A stretch of DNA of 64,000 nt from Eopsaltria australis. Its lineage: Eukaryota; Chordata; Aves; Passeriformes; Petroicidae. This document shows positions 38,181-49,620 of this stretch, piece after piece; position 1 is the first letter of the stretch, and each line of letters starts with the position of its first letter. Where the stretch lies: NCBI GenBank assembly GCA_034509425.1, contig JAVTVJ010000829.1, positions 1 through 64,000 on the forward strand, read 5' to 3'. The translations under genes were made by a program, and so were the position numbers. Under the pieces are notes generated by a model. It searched no databases, was not told where the DNA came from, and worked only from the letters and a program-made list of their open reading frames with translations.

Positions 38181-38537
38181 TCAAAATCCACCTCTAGATC
38201 TTGCAACACCACCTGAGTACCAGCAGCTGAGAGTGGATAACAAGTGGGAGTGATATAGAATAAGAATTCAAAGTATTAAATGTTGTAACCTGCAGAACAG
38301 ACCTTTCAAAATCTTCCCACAAAGAAGGTTTTACTTAAATATACATTTATGCAGTAACTAGGTGTTTTCCTGAATGGTAATCAGGAAATGGGACCAGATT
38401 TTCTTTTTCCTCTGTGGATACAGGAGTGTGGTGCTTATAGGGAGTAAATATTACTTATTAAGAGAGATTGATATATTTCCCTTATTTAAAGCATAAAACA
38501 GAGGGATTTCAATATCAGTTTCTGTTTGAACCTGATT

Positions 38538-38576
38538 ATTTTGGTATCTGATTTTGGTATCTTATTTTGGTAACCT
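38538..38576. repeat. 13-bp tandem repeat, three copies
   Basis: ATTTTGGTATCTG, ATTTTGGTATCTT and ATTTTGGTAACCT lie head to tail at 38538-38550, 38551-38563 and 38564-38576. Confidence 0.9.
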
Positions 38577-40520
38577 GTCAGGGAGTTAGCTTCTACAGCT
38601 AACAGGAATTACAAGTCTTCATTTTACAATTCCTTGTTAACTAGAAGATGTGGTCAGATAAGTTTCTGATGAATTCCTGGATAGGCTGATAATGGCAGCA
38701 CCTATGCTGCAGTGAAGTAGCTGCCATTAGTTACTGTTTGGTGATCAGTATCAGACCACAGAGGGCATTGGATGGATGGATGTGAGTGAGTAACTCTGGC
38801 ATCCTCCGGGCATGAAGTGCAGTAGCTGACTGTGTGCAGTGAGACAAGAATAAGATATCACTAGAGAACAAATCATCTCCCAAAGCAGCATACATCCCAG
38901 AGCAATGCAATATTTTTCCTCTCTTTCACCAGCCTTGATTTAAGCTTCTTATGAAACGACAGAATTTGCAGATCTATTTTAATAAAAACCCTATTAAAAC
39001 TTAAATGAGTGTTAGCAAAGGATTTTTGCTGTGATTCAAATAATTTTAAAATTAGCCATTGGTACCTCAGTAACAAACATTAAGAGAGTCTGTGAGTCTG
39101 TTTAATTTACTGTGTGAAAGAGTTTTTACTGTAATACTTAATGGAGGATATCTACAAAGTTTGTAAAAAACTTTTCCTAGGTTTCCTAGACGCACTCATC
39201 TTTGCACATTATCTTTAAATTAACTAAAACATCCAAGATTATTTTGACACCATCAGGTCTGAAAGTAAAAGCAATTCCTTTTTTTACAGAAAAAAGGGAA
39301 AAATATAATGAATGTGATAAAAGGAACTGTCACATCCTCTTTCTTTAAAAATGTAAGGATAATAGCTCCCAGCTGTCATGTTTGCCAAGATTCTGACAAC
39401 CCATGAAATAGGAGAAAATCAAAATTTGGCCCAAACTGTGAACAAAATTTCTGGACTATGGGGTCAGTGCATCTGGAAACATGCTCTCGCACCTTTTAAA
39501 GGACCTTGTCCAAACATGGACTCATGGACAAACAGACTCATTTTCCAATATTATCAGATTTTTTTTCTGTGGGAGATATCTAATAACTTTTAGTTTTTGT
39601 AAGTTTCTGAGGTTTTTTTTCATTTTTATTTTTGTTTTTATGAAAGAACTTTTTCCCAGTCAAAATCTGTGGGTAGCTACCCCCTAAAGTGGAACATAAA
39701 CAATAGGCACAACAAGTGGCTGGCTCTCTCTTCTTCCTGAAATGGTTATTCAGCCCTGCTCTGGAGTGTAACTATCAACATACTATGGGTTATTTTCAAA
39801 TTATAATAACCTCTGCTTATGATCTTATTCTTATTTCTTTTAAATAGTGTATTCATTTTAGTCAGGTCTCCCAAAAGTTTTTACTAAGATAGCAGTGTGA
39901 CTGAGCTTCCCTTTTGAATCTCTCCAGTGAGGCAAAAATGCAGTGGGATTACAAGGATCAATATCTTGTTGATATAAATGCATGTAATTTTTCTGTTCTT
40001 TTCATTCATTGACAAAAACCCAATCATTCACACAGTTCCACTTTGGGCAGTAGCATAAGTTTGTGCTAATGTTGAATACCTAGCAGTTTCATTTCATTTT
40101 AACTTGCACATGTTTTCTGTCCTCCGTTAATGGTCAGGTGCTGTTAGGAATTTTAGATTAACACAAGCAACCTGCAGCTTCCCAATCCAAATAAGTAATC
40201 TTACTTCTCTGACAACTGGTGTACTATTCTGGCATTTCACTGATTCCTGAATACATTAGTTTTGCCCTTAAAAGGAACAGAAAACTTTCTATTTCACAGT
40301 TTCTAGCTCAGAATCCAGCATACAAATTTTACATGACAGCTCCTCGTGGGCCAATTAATTTTTCTAAGCTATTTACTTGGATGAATATTTACCAAGTTGG
40401 CAGAGGAAATATTCAATATGGATGGTTTTGACCACAGTATCTCAGCTTTTGCAGATTGTTTTACTTAAAGTACTATTATATTCAAATATCCTCTATTTAG
40501 ACTTGCACACAAGCTGTCAC

Positions 40521-40557
40521 AAAACCTGTTTTGCAAACCTGTTTACCAAAACCTGTT
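40521..40557. repeat. AAACCTGTT motif, three spaced copies
   Basis: AAAACCTGTT, CAAACCTGTT and AAAACCTGTT occur within 37 bp, separated by a few bases. Local duplication without evident role. Confidence 0.8.
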
Positions 40558-41488
40558 CAGTTTTTAAAAAATAGGAGCCTCATGTTTAGGTGCAAGTGTA
40601 CCTTTAAGAACCAGATCCAGAGTTGGGCTAAAGCTGAGCTTTTCTAAACTTGATCTTCTTTGAGGGTAATTAAGGTGCTAATGCAAAAAGATGTGATCCA
40701 AAAAACGTTCACCTGACTGCTGCTAGAGACAGCTGCAAATAGGAAAATGACTTACATGCCCTGAAATGCTTAGGGGGCAATCTCACATGATGGAAAGAAT
40801 GTCCCACTGTCAAGTCTGTCCTTTTGAAACCTTTTTACCACTCATGAAATGCTTCAGAAGAGGATGGGGAAGCTGCAGTGCATGATGCTGTTTTGAAGGG
40901 GAATGAGCAATCACTGAACCCCTTGTTTTGCTGTCAGCTGACTTCTGTGTCCTGCTTTAGATTCTTTGCCCTGCCCTGAATGTGAAACTCAGACCCTACT
41001 TGTTTTGGGAAGTAAGACACTTGGCTGGGAGCTGGAATATCTGTGTTTTGGTTTCACTGAAAAGTATTTATAAATGCCTGTCTAAACCTGGTAAGTCGCA
41101 GTAAAATGCATAAGCCCTTCTTGGAGAGTCCAAACCAAGTACTGCACCTTCCATTAACGCACCTTAAGCAGCAGATGTACAATAATAATCCTCTTGATAT
41201 TTTTCTTTCTCTGGCTATAAAACAGATAAAAACAGCTAGGCCACTTTTCTGCACTACAGCACAACAGCTGGACTGGAAGGTGCGGTAATGCACCTGAACC
41301 ATTCCTGATCCCTTCCATGCACAGCAGTGCTTAAGGAACTTGCTGGTGCCATGGGAAAACACACAAACTTTGCTTTGCTCATAGGCTGAAACTAGCTCTG
41401 GCTCTCCAATTGCTCAAATGTTTCTCTCAACCATGATTAAAAGACAAGAATGATTTTTCACTCAGCCAGGGAGCAGCCAGTTCTACAA

Positions 41489-41518
41489 GTATCCAAATCT
41501 TTTGTATCCAAATCTTTC
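41489..41518. repeat. 15-bp tandem duplication
   Basis: GTATCCAAATCTTTT (41489-41503) is followed by GTATCCAAATCTTTC (41504-41518), one mismatch. Confidence 0.9.
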
Positions 41519-42809
41519 CTCCCTGAGGGCTGAAAACAGCGTCAGCTTCAGCCTTGAAACAGAAATTGTTTTCACTAAACAAATTCAAATGGCCACAACC
41601 CTTCATTGTCTTTGGTAGCACTAAGCTCCAAGATAAGGTACAGAAATCATGGAGCTACTCTGGTGTCAAAGAAGTAAACATTTGATAGTGCAATTGCTGC
41701 ACTATTTGCCTTCATTTTTTTGTTTCGCTCACACTGGGGGCTGTGGAGGATTCATTTTCCCCACTGTTAGAAAAACATGAGGATGGCTTGAGTACATGGT
41801 AGGAGAGAAAATGAAGCAGAGATGTTAAGAACTTTGTTTCAAGTTTCAGTTAGGTTAAGCTCACTCTCTGAAAACTGCCATGATCTTTTTACTTTTCTAC
41901 AAGCTAATTAGGAACATTTCTTGAAGAAATTTACTTTATACAGCAAGATGCTGCTGTAGTGTGATGATAAGTAGTAACAAATGAAAGGAAAATCATTACC
42001 TAAGTGATTTAATAAGAAATTATATGATTCTTTGAATAAATTGATATTCATTAAAGTGGTGAATTATTCAGTGAACAGCTTTTTACAACTCTGAAGTTTC
42101 TTGCAGATCATAAAGTACTACGTAATTAGATAACAAATAATAGCAATAATGGAATAGAATACAACAAATGTTCTAAATGAGACTGGCATAGGAACAGCAA
42201 AATTAACTGAATAAGATATATTTAATCAGATTTTATCAGTTGTCTGTATTATTCAATTAGTCTTACCCTAATTTCTTTATTATTAAATGATTTTATAAGT
42301 CAATTTTACTCTAGATCTATAGCCCATGCTCCTGCTTCCATTACAGATGTGGCATGAAGCTAATTGAATGAGCAATGACAGTTATAATCCAAGCGCAAAG
42401 ATGGTGGCATTTCTGTAGCCCTCATTTCAGGGAAGGGTTCTTTGGGCCTAAACATGGAATATATTCAAAGGATAATAAAGACTTCAGTACTAAGGAATTG
42501 TTCATGAGTGCCAAACCTTCCCTTTTAGGTTGTACAGACTCAGAATGGCACATTATTTCTTATTACATGCCTCTCAGTTTTCAATAGCTGTAGAAAATGC
42601 TGTGAACAACCTTGGCTTAATTGCCCTAGATAGGTGTCCACAACTTTGCACCCTTGAAACAGATAATCATTACAAGGATATGTTTGCTATGTTTGCCCAG
42701 AGAGGTGAGTCACCTGGATATGGGCCAGCTGAAATTTTGACAAAGCCAGTTACATTAGCAAATCCTCTTTGTTTAAAGGCTGATGTTTCATACATTCCAA
42801 AATACTTAC

Positions 42810-42949
42810 CGGCTTCCCATGCAATTTGGCGGCTTTGAGAGAACCAATCACCTGGAAGGTTTCCAGTTCAAATTCTGATGTCATATAAATAGGGTTTCCC
42901 TGATATGAGTCTCCCTGTTTAAATTTCATAGCATGATAGATGCTGCAAC
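42810..42949 (-). other. Possible coding exon on the minus strand (weak candidate)
   Basis: Reading the minus strand, an open frame passes through this segment and ends at codon CCG exactly before a strong splice donor, G|GTAAGT (intron starting at 42809). Two possible acceptors are CTCATGCAAAG (exon from 42949) and GGTTGCAG (exon from 42942). The peptide in that frame includes KFKQGDSYQGNPIYMTSEFE and SLKAAKLHGKP before the donor, without low complexity. Two CpGs lie close to the donor in otherwise AT-rich DNA. The frame also contains an ATG at 42965, so a first exon is possible instead. I do not recognise the protein, the acceptors are mediocre, and no partner exons were identified. Confidence 0.22.
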
Positions 42950-45900
42950 CTTTGCATGAGAACATGAAAAGTGGGGATCAAATCAATATTTGTACTTTAA
43001 AATCCTTTTGTAAGGATTGAAATTCTGCCGTTACCTGAGTTCTGCTTTCCATCTTGCAAAAGATATTACCTACAAAAATCCTTTCTGATGTAGATTAGCA
43101 CACATAGTATGCATTTTGAGGCACTGGCACACCACATGGAAAACGAGAACATCTGTCACAATAAAAGAAGAAAACTATTGTTCCAAGGTTCATATTTATT
43201 CTCTGGGATTAGCAATCAAAATGAAGAGCTGTGTCTCGAGGCCAGGGTAATATGGGATGCTGGGAATGGGGCTGAGCAGGCAGGCACAAATCTGGAGACA
43301 CCTGGCTTCAGCTGGGCTTCAAGTGCTGCTTGTGGTGAGAGAAGGTAATGAACAGAAAGGTAAAGAGGTTATAGAAGCAGAAAAATGCCCACCCAGACAA
43401 CACCTTTTGTTTGGCCACAATACCACTCCCAATGAAACAAATGTCAAAACAAGAATTTAGAAAATAAATAATGACAGAGTAGGAGTGTCTCTTTACTATT
43501 TACTAGTTCTTCTCCATTTTCTTTTTGGAAAATAAAGAGTAAATTTAAATTTTAAAAAAAGGAACCTAGAAATTAAATGTCAAAAACTTTGTTTATATGG
43601 ATGTAGAATTGCAGAGTTCAGGCCTCTGAAAGCTGTGAAATATGCAACTTCTTTGATCTGCGCTGTAAAACACCAATAGCATGTATTCAGTCCTTTTGTC
43701 TTTGAGCAGGTTTTAACTGGAGTACTTACACATTTGTCAGTCCATCAGTGACAACACTTATTCAACCAGATGCACAATGAACTACGTAAATCTCACATCT
43801 TCTTCCCTTCCTTTTAGAACCACGCTTAGTACTATGTTTTCAAATATCATGACCACGGGTCACCTCAACCCAAACTGCTCAAAGTCTCAGTGCCAGTCCC
43901 TTTGTTAGCACAATCTGTAGGACACAGCACAGAAGCATGGAACATCAAAACTCTTGCATCATGCGTTGTTCTTTCTTTTTGGTACCCAGCTGGAAGTCTG
44001 ACAGAAAACATCAGCCTTTTCATAGACAGGCACAGTCCATCCCTTAGACTGTAATTTAAAAGCACATCTTTGCAAAGCAATTTCAAGACACCCTTCAATC
44101 AGCCTTATCAATTAACACAGAAAATACGGCTATGCATTTTAATATATTTTAATCCTTACAAAGAAATCTGAAGTTTTAGTTTTCTTTTTATAAAGCAAAT
44201 ATTTGGGGTCTTTTTGAAGAAATTATTTTCATTGTGGTATAAAAACACCCATATTGGAATGACTTCAATTGTGCAAAAATTGACTGTGATGATTTTTTAA
44301 AATAAGAAGTTGATTTACTTTAGTTATTTTCACTCTGCATTGCACTGTTTCTTCACAAAGGCTCCCCTTAATTTCCAGAAAAGTACATGGAAAACAGTTT
44401 TCAGCCTAGCATCTCTGAGGAATCAAGCCCCAGCTTTGCACTTAGAAGCCTCTGTGCTACACTGTGTTTATATGAAAGCACCACCTCAGTTATTGAATGA
44501 ACATATTTGGGGTTAAAGGTATGAATTGCAGCAACCTGCAACCTGTGCTGCAGCCATCCATCCAAATTAAAGTGCAACTGTTCCCTGCACACTGGGGACA
44601 AGAGGGAAAATGCAGGCTTATGGAAAGAGAGATTGTTTATTGAGTAAAGGAATAAGAATAACGTAACATGGCCACTATTGGTCAAACAGAGCTGTTCAAA
44701 TTTCCAGACCCATCAATCTGCAGGATATTATGGTTTTGACATGCTATTTGCTCAATGAATGTGAGGAAAAAGTGAATCTATCCTATTGACTAGATTATTT
44801 GTTGTGATTCATTTACTTGCATCTATTACTCAGTGGCTGAAAAGCAGCTATCTTGATGTTGATGTATGTTCATAAGCATTTGGCATAGGTACCTTTAGAC
44901 CTGACCAGCTGAGCTCTTTCCTGAATTAAAGTAAAACAGAGAATTAAACAAGATTGAAGTAAATGTCAATAAGAAGCAGTTTATAAGTCATCTAATAAGT
45001 CAAATAAAATATAGGAAATGAAGAAGATGGCAGAAAATTAATAGATGTGCTAAAAGCAACCTCATTTACCCAGTGCTGAAAAATTTACAGTCATACAGAT
45101 GCTATAAATTTGTGACAAAACACAGGAATGGAAACAAATGGGAGGCAAGCCAGCAAATTCTATGTACTGAAATGCTTGTGATGTTGGAAAATGTTTCTAC
45201 CAACCAGAGTGCTGTGATAGGTGCAAAAATTTCTGGTGAATTCCACAGTAGCATCAAGTCATGAATACATGTGTAATCTATACAGGTATCAATTTATGGC
45301 AAAAGACTATTAACTATTTTTTAGGAGTTTCATTTTGTGCAGTTAATTAAATTTTTTTTCCTTAGATTTCAAGGAAATCAAGATTCTTTTTCCATAGGAA
45401 TTTAGGGGTTTTCTGTCTGTCATATACAGAAACACTTTTGTGTGATTCTTATTTCTGTCAATGAATGAGTGTCGACGTGTCATTCTTCACACTTACAATG
45501 CGGGCTGTTGTGTCCCTGTTACAGTAACATTGGGAAAACAGGCTTTCCAAATGTTTTATTTTGACCTGTCAATCATCTTCTTCACTAAATGCAAAAGACT
45601 ACTGCCCTTGTCTGTTTACTATGCTCAGGAATAGGTTCCTCTACTAATACACAGAAGGTGACAATTCTGCTCATCTTCAGGTATTAAATTTGTCAAAAAT
45701 TAGTCTGACAGCCTCAGAAGAAGGTCTGAGTGGGATCCAACCTACCTAACGAAAAATCTCCAATGCAAATATCTGAATCTAGGTGACTCATCTTAGGTTC
45801 CTTTTATAATCAGGGAAAAGAAAAAAGCAGTGATTCATCTGACATATTTCAGACACCAGCTTCATGCTGTAATCAGCCACATCATGCAAGTGCTTGTGTC

Positions 45901-48900
45901 TCTACATTGACTATAAAGGGAGTTTAGGTGACGTGCCCAGATATAGACATGTACAATTAATCTTAACTTAGGTTTCTTGATTCAGGTTGGAAGATTTCTC
46001 CTTGTAGGGCCTCAGCAATCATGGTGCCAGGTGGAGTCGAGGGAACATATCAGAACAAAACAAAAAAACAACAAAAAAAAGGGAGTTTTAAGCCAGAATG
46101 TCTTCTTTTGCCTCATCACTGGGTACTCCGTATGGTCCTTCGGGGTGCCATATTGTGGGATGACATGCCCATGCATTCATCAGATCTCGAAGTGTTATGT
46201 TCTGGTCCAGCAGTCTCTGACACAGATGGTTTAGGAGAATTCCAGTTCCAGCTTAGATCATTACTCCAGCCCTAAAATTCCTCTTGATGAGCTGGAACGT
46301 CTCAGTAAAATATCAGGCCAGATTACTACATGGCACCTGCTAGTTTAAAATCTGGGAATCTGTGTAGAAAGGAAAGACAGAAGCTCGTCATATAGTAGAC
46401 ATTCTTCTGCTTTGCTACACTGGGTCTCTCAAATCCTCCCCTGTGCATCCTTCTATGTAGCTGTTTGTAAGGGGTTTGGAGGGTGGTTGTTACACACATG
46501 GATATGCACATACAGGAGAGGGTGTTAATGTAGCTTGAACTAGCAGCTGTAGGCATGAAAAAAAGCCAGAGGCTTTCCTGGCTTTGTCATAGACTTCTCA
46601 GGCATGCCAGAAAAGAGGTGTACTCTCAACTTGCTAGACTGCAGTGAAATATGAGCTGCCATGTCTTCTCTGCTCCTGACAAAAATTATGGAGTTTCCTG
46701 GGTCTGCATTTCTCTGCCTGTAGAATTGTCAAAAGCTATCAGCCTTAAAGCACTTTTCTCAGTGTTGTGTTATGTTTATAAAATGCTTGAAGATATTTGG
46801 AAATACAAAAATTATAAAACAAAGACAGAGGGGTTTTTTCCTGTTTGTTTCTTCCTAGTTATATTAAAATAGAACTACACATGGAGTTGCTATACGTGTA
46901 AGATTTACAAAACCACCAAATTCAATAAATCTGCTGCTGTGCATCAAATGCTTTGAAATCAGAGAAAGAATGTATAATAACAGCTTTAAAATGAACTGTC
47001 TGGTAGAGCAGTTCAGCTGTACAGTCTGCTTAGTCTGAATTCCACATCTGTGTGAACATACTTTAACCATTTTAATCGCAATCAGTTGCTGGCTGAGAGT
47101 GTATATGTCCTCATAAATTTGCCAGTGTCTCTCTCACATGAGGAATGTGTGACACTAATACTTTAAGGTACTTCTTGTAAAAGCTGTACAAGAAGAGGAT
47201 CAAAATAAGAAACCTCTGCTGATTTAAATGTCACATTCTTGGCACAGGTTAAATACCCATAAAAATTTACAGTCAAGATTAAAAGATGAGACTTCAGATA
47301 GTACTCAAGAAAATGACCTTTTGGTACTTAAGTATGAGAACTAGCTTAGAAATGGCATAATACTAGCTTCAGGAAGACTGGATTTTCTGACTTGATAAAT
47401 GAGGCTTTTTGTTCTGCCTGATCTTTTATTTTTTGTCCTCATTTTTATCTCTATTTGACACTGATTAGCAAATTGAAGTGAAAAAAAAAGCCAGCATACT
47501 TTTAAAAAAATTTGGAATATCACATAAATAAGGGGAATGGAGGTGGAACAAACTTATTTCAGTTATATTGTGAACAAAACCAATAAAATTTAGGCAAGTC
47601 CAAGGGATCTTTATTGGACTGTGAGAATCTGCAGACTCTCAACAATTAAAACCCTGGAAGTACAATTTATAGACCATCTTCTCAACAGCACTAGACAGCA
47701 AGTACACAGTGGGATATAGAAAAGAAAGGAATGAATAAAGAAGTCTTTTATTTTACTGAATCTGGGTGGGTAAGAAAGTGCATTCAGTACAAAGAAATAA
47801 AAGGCTAACTGCCTTGCCTTTGAATCTCTCTGAAAACAGCTTGGATGGGCAGTTAATAAACTGGCATTTGAAAGAATTAAATATACAGGAATATTTCTAA
47901 CATTACAAAACCTATTGATTTTAATGCACAAAGGTGAGCTTATTTTTATTTTGAACTTTGATACAGTTTTTAAAGATATTTTTCTCATTATCTTCTACAC
48001 ACTAATTTTATAAGCAAAAAATGCATCTGTTGTTCATTGACCTGATGATCAACAGAAACACTAATTATCATAATATATTAAAGATTATAATGTAGGAAAA
48101 TGGGATGATAAAACTTTCTGGAATCAGGTTCTAGCTACTTACTTGGCTCATTTTATAATTGTGTACTTTGCACAGACATCTAGAATTAGAACAGAAGAAA
48201 AAAATAATTTAGCTTTTTCCTGATTAAAGAAATGGAAAAGTAACAACATTCCTACTAACTTGTTCCAGTCTTTAAATAAATGTTGTAAATTTTGACTTTT
48301 TATTATTTTCAGGGCATCTCTTTATGAAATTATTTTTTAAAAATATTATCAGCAGCTATCCTGGTTAGAGTCAGATTAAAACACACACACCACATCCTAG
48401 TTCTTAACTGCAGCAGTTTCTATTTTTGGCATTCTGAGGGGAAAAGGATGTCTGAGGGAGGATCAGTGCTGCCCAACAGTGGTTCCCCACTAGTGCAGGT
48501 AGCATGGATGTGGACTGCGAGTACAGGTGGTCCTAGGGAATCCTGGGAGCTAAATGACCTCTGGAGCTGCCTTGCTGGCTTGCTGCCTCCTCCAGCCAGG
48601 CTGCAGTGTAAGCAGCAGACTGCATGCCAGCACAGAATGCTGCAGTTGCAGGATGTGGTTCCAGCATATAAGCCATATTTCATCTGCTTAAGTGCCATAT
48701 GTAACTCCATAGCCACAAATTGGCTATTTTGCCTTAGACACAGAAGTCAACCGTAACTAAACATGCACTGTTTCCAAGAGTAAAATTTAGCCCAATGCAA
48801 CTATCAAAAAAAGTATTTGAACCTCTTTGATCCAAGGCTGAATGACATTTTGACATTGTAATGATATGAAGCACACCTTCAAAGACCTTCATCAACAATA

Positions 48901-49224
48901 CAAGCAAATCAGCCTCCAGTCTTGAATGTAGTGGTCTTTTATATCAATGCAATGCCTGAAGAACTTCCTCTCTGTATATAAATAGCATAGAAGTGTGTTC
49001 ATTAGACTGAATATTCTTCTTAACTCTAACAAGCCAAACCATCACTCCAGGTCATATATCCTTTTGTATGAAGCAAAATCAATTTGTTTCTCTCTCTGAA
49101 TAAACGCTATTGTGATAATTTATACTCTGGGCAATAAGGCAGAAATTTTGTAATTTCCATCAGCTTTCTTGTAGCTCATTCAAGAGGCTGGCAATACTCG
49201 ATACTTCATTTTCACCTCCAAAAA

Positions 49225-49620
49225 TACTATGCCAAATATGTTCAGCCTTGAAAAAAGAAGGCTTTGGGGTGACCTAATTGCAACTTTGCAGTACCTGAAG
49301 GAATCTTACAGGAAAGATGGAGAGAGCCTATTTAAGAGAGCATGTAATGACAGGACAAGGCAGAACAGATTCAAATGGAAAGGTGGTGTGTTTAGATTAG
49401 ATATTAGGAAAAAATTCTTTACTCTAAGGGTGGTGAGGCACTGGAACAAGTTGCCCAGGGAGGTGGTGGATGCCCCATCTCTGGAGGTGTTCAAGGTCAG
49501 GCTGCATGGGGCTTTGAGCAAACTGGTCAAGGAGAAGGTGTCCCTTCCCATGGCAGGGGAGGCGGAAAAAGATGATCTTCAAGGTCCCCTTCCAACCCAA
49601 ACCATTCCATAATTCTATGA
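49225..49620 (+). mobile_element. CR1 LINE fragment with an open ORF2 C-terminal frame, plus strand
   Basis: This copy still has an uninterrupted frame of 127 codons from 49229 to 49612 that matches the known C-terminal end of the CR1 ORF2 protein (endonuclease/reverse transcriptase). Recognisable blocks are MFSLEKRRLWGDLIATLQYL at the start, SLFKRACNDRTRQNRFKW, then FRLDIRKKFFTLRVVRHWNK, LPREVVDAPSLEVFKVRL. The nucleotide sequence then gives the CR1 3' UTR (GATCTTCAAGGTCCCCTTCC) and ends with the tail motif ATTCTATGA at about 49612-49620. The element is 5'-truncated: endonuclease and catalytic parts are absent, so nothing functional is encoded. The open frame suggests that it is younger than most other CR1 pieces in this window. 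Confidence 0.92.

Larger units (their letters stand above)
38011..49224. other. Long AT-rich single-copy stretch, no gene established
   Basis: Over 11 kb with no recognisable repeat family. It holds several tiny tandem duplications (38152-38180, 38538-38576, 40521-40557, 41489-41518) and one exon-like candidate on the minus strand (42810-42949). Open frames reach 125 codons (47611-47988, minus) without any recognisable motif. Confidence 0.55.

Noticed and set aside
44401..44685. Minus-strand frame preceded by a good acceptor (TTCCCTCTTGTCCCCAG)
   Set aside because: No matching donor, no recognised peptide, and AT-rich DNA produces such acceptors often.
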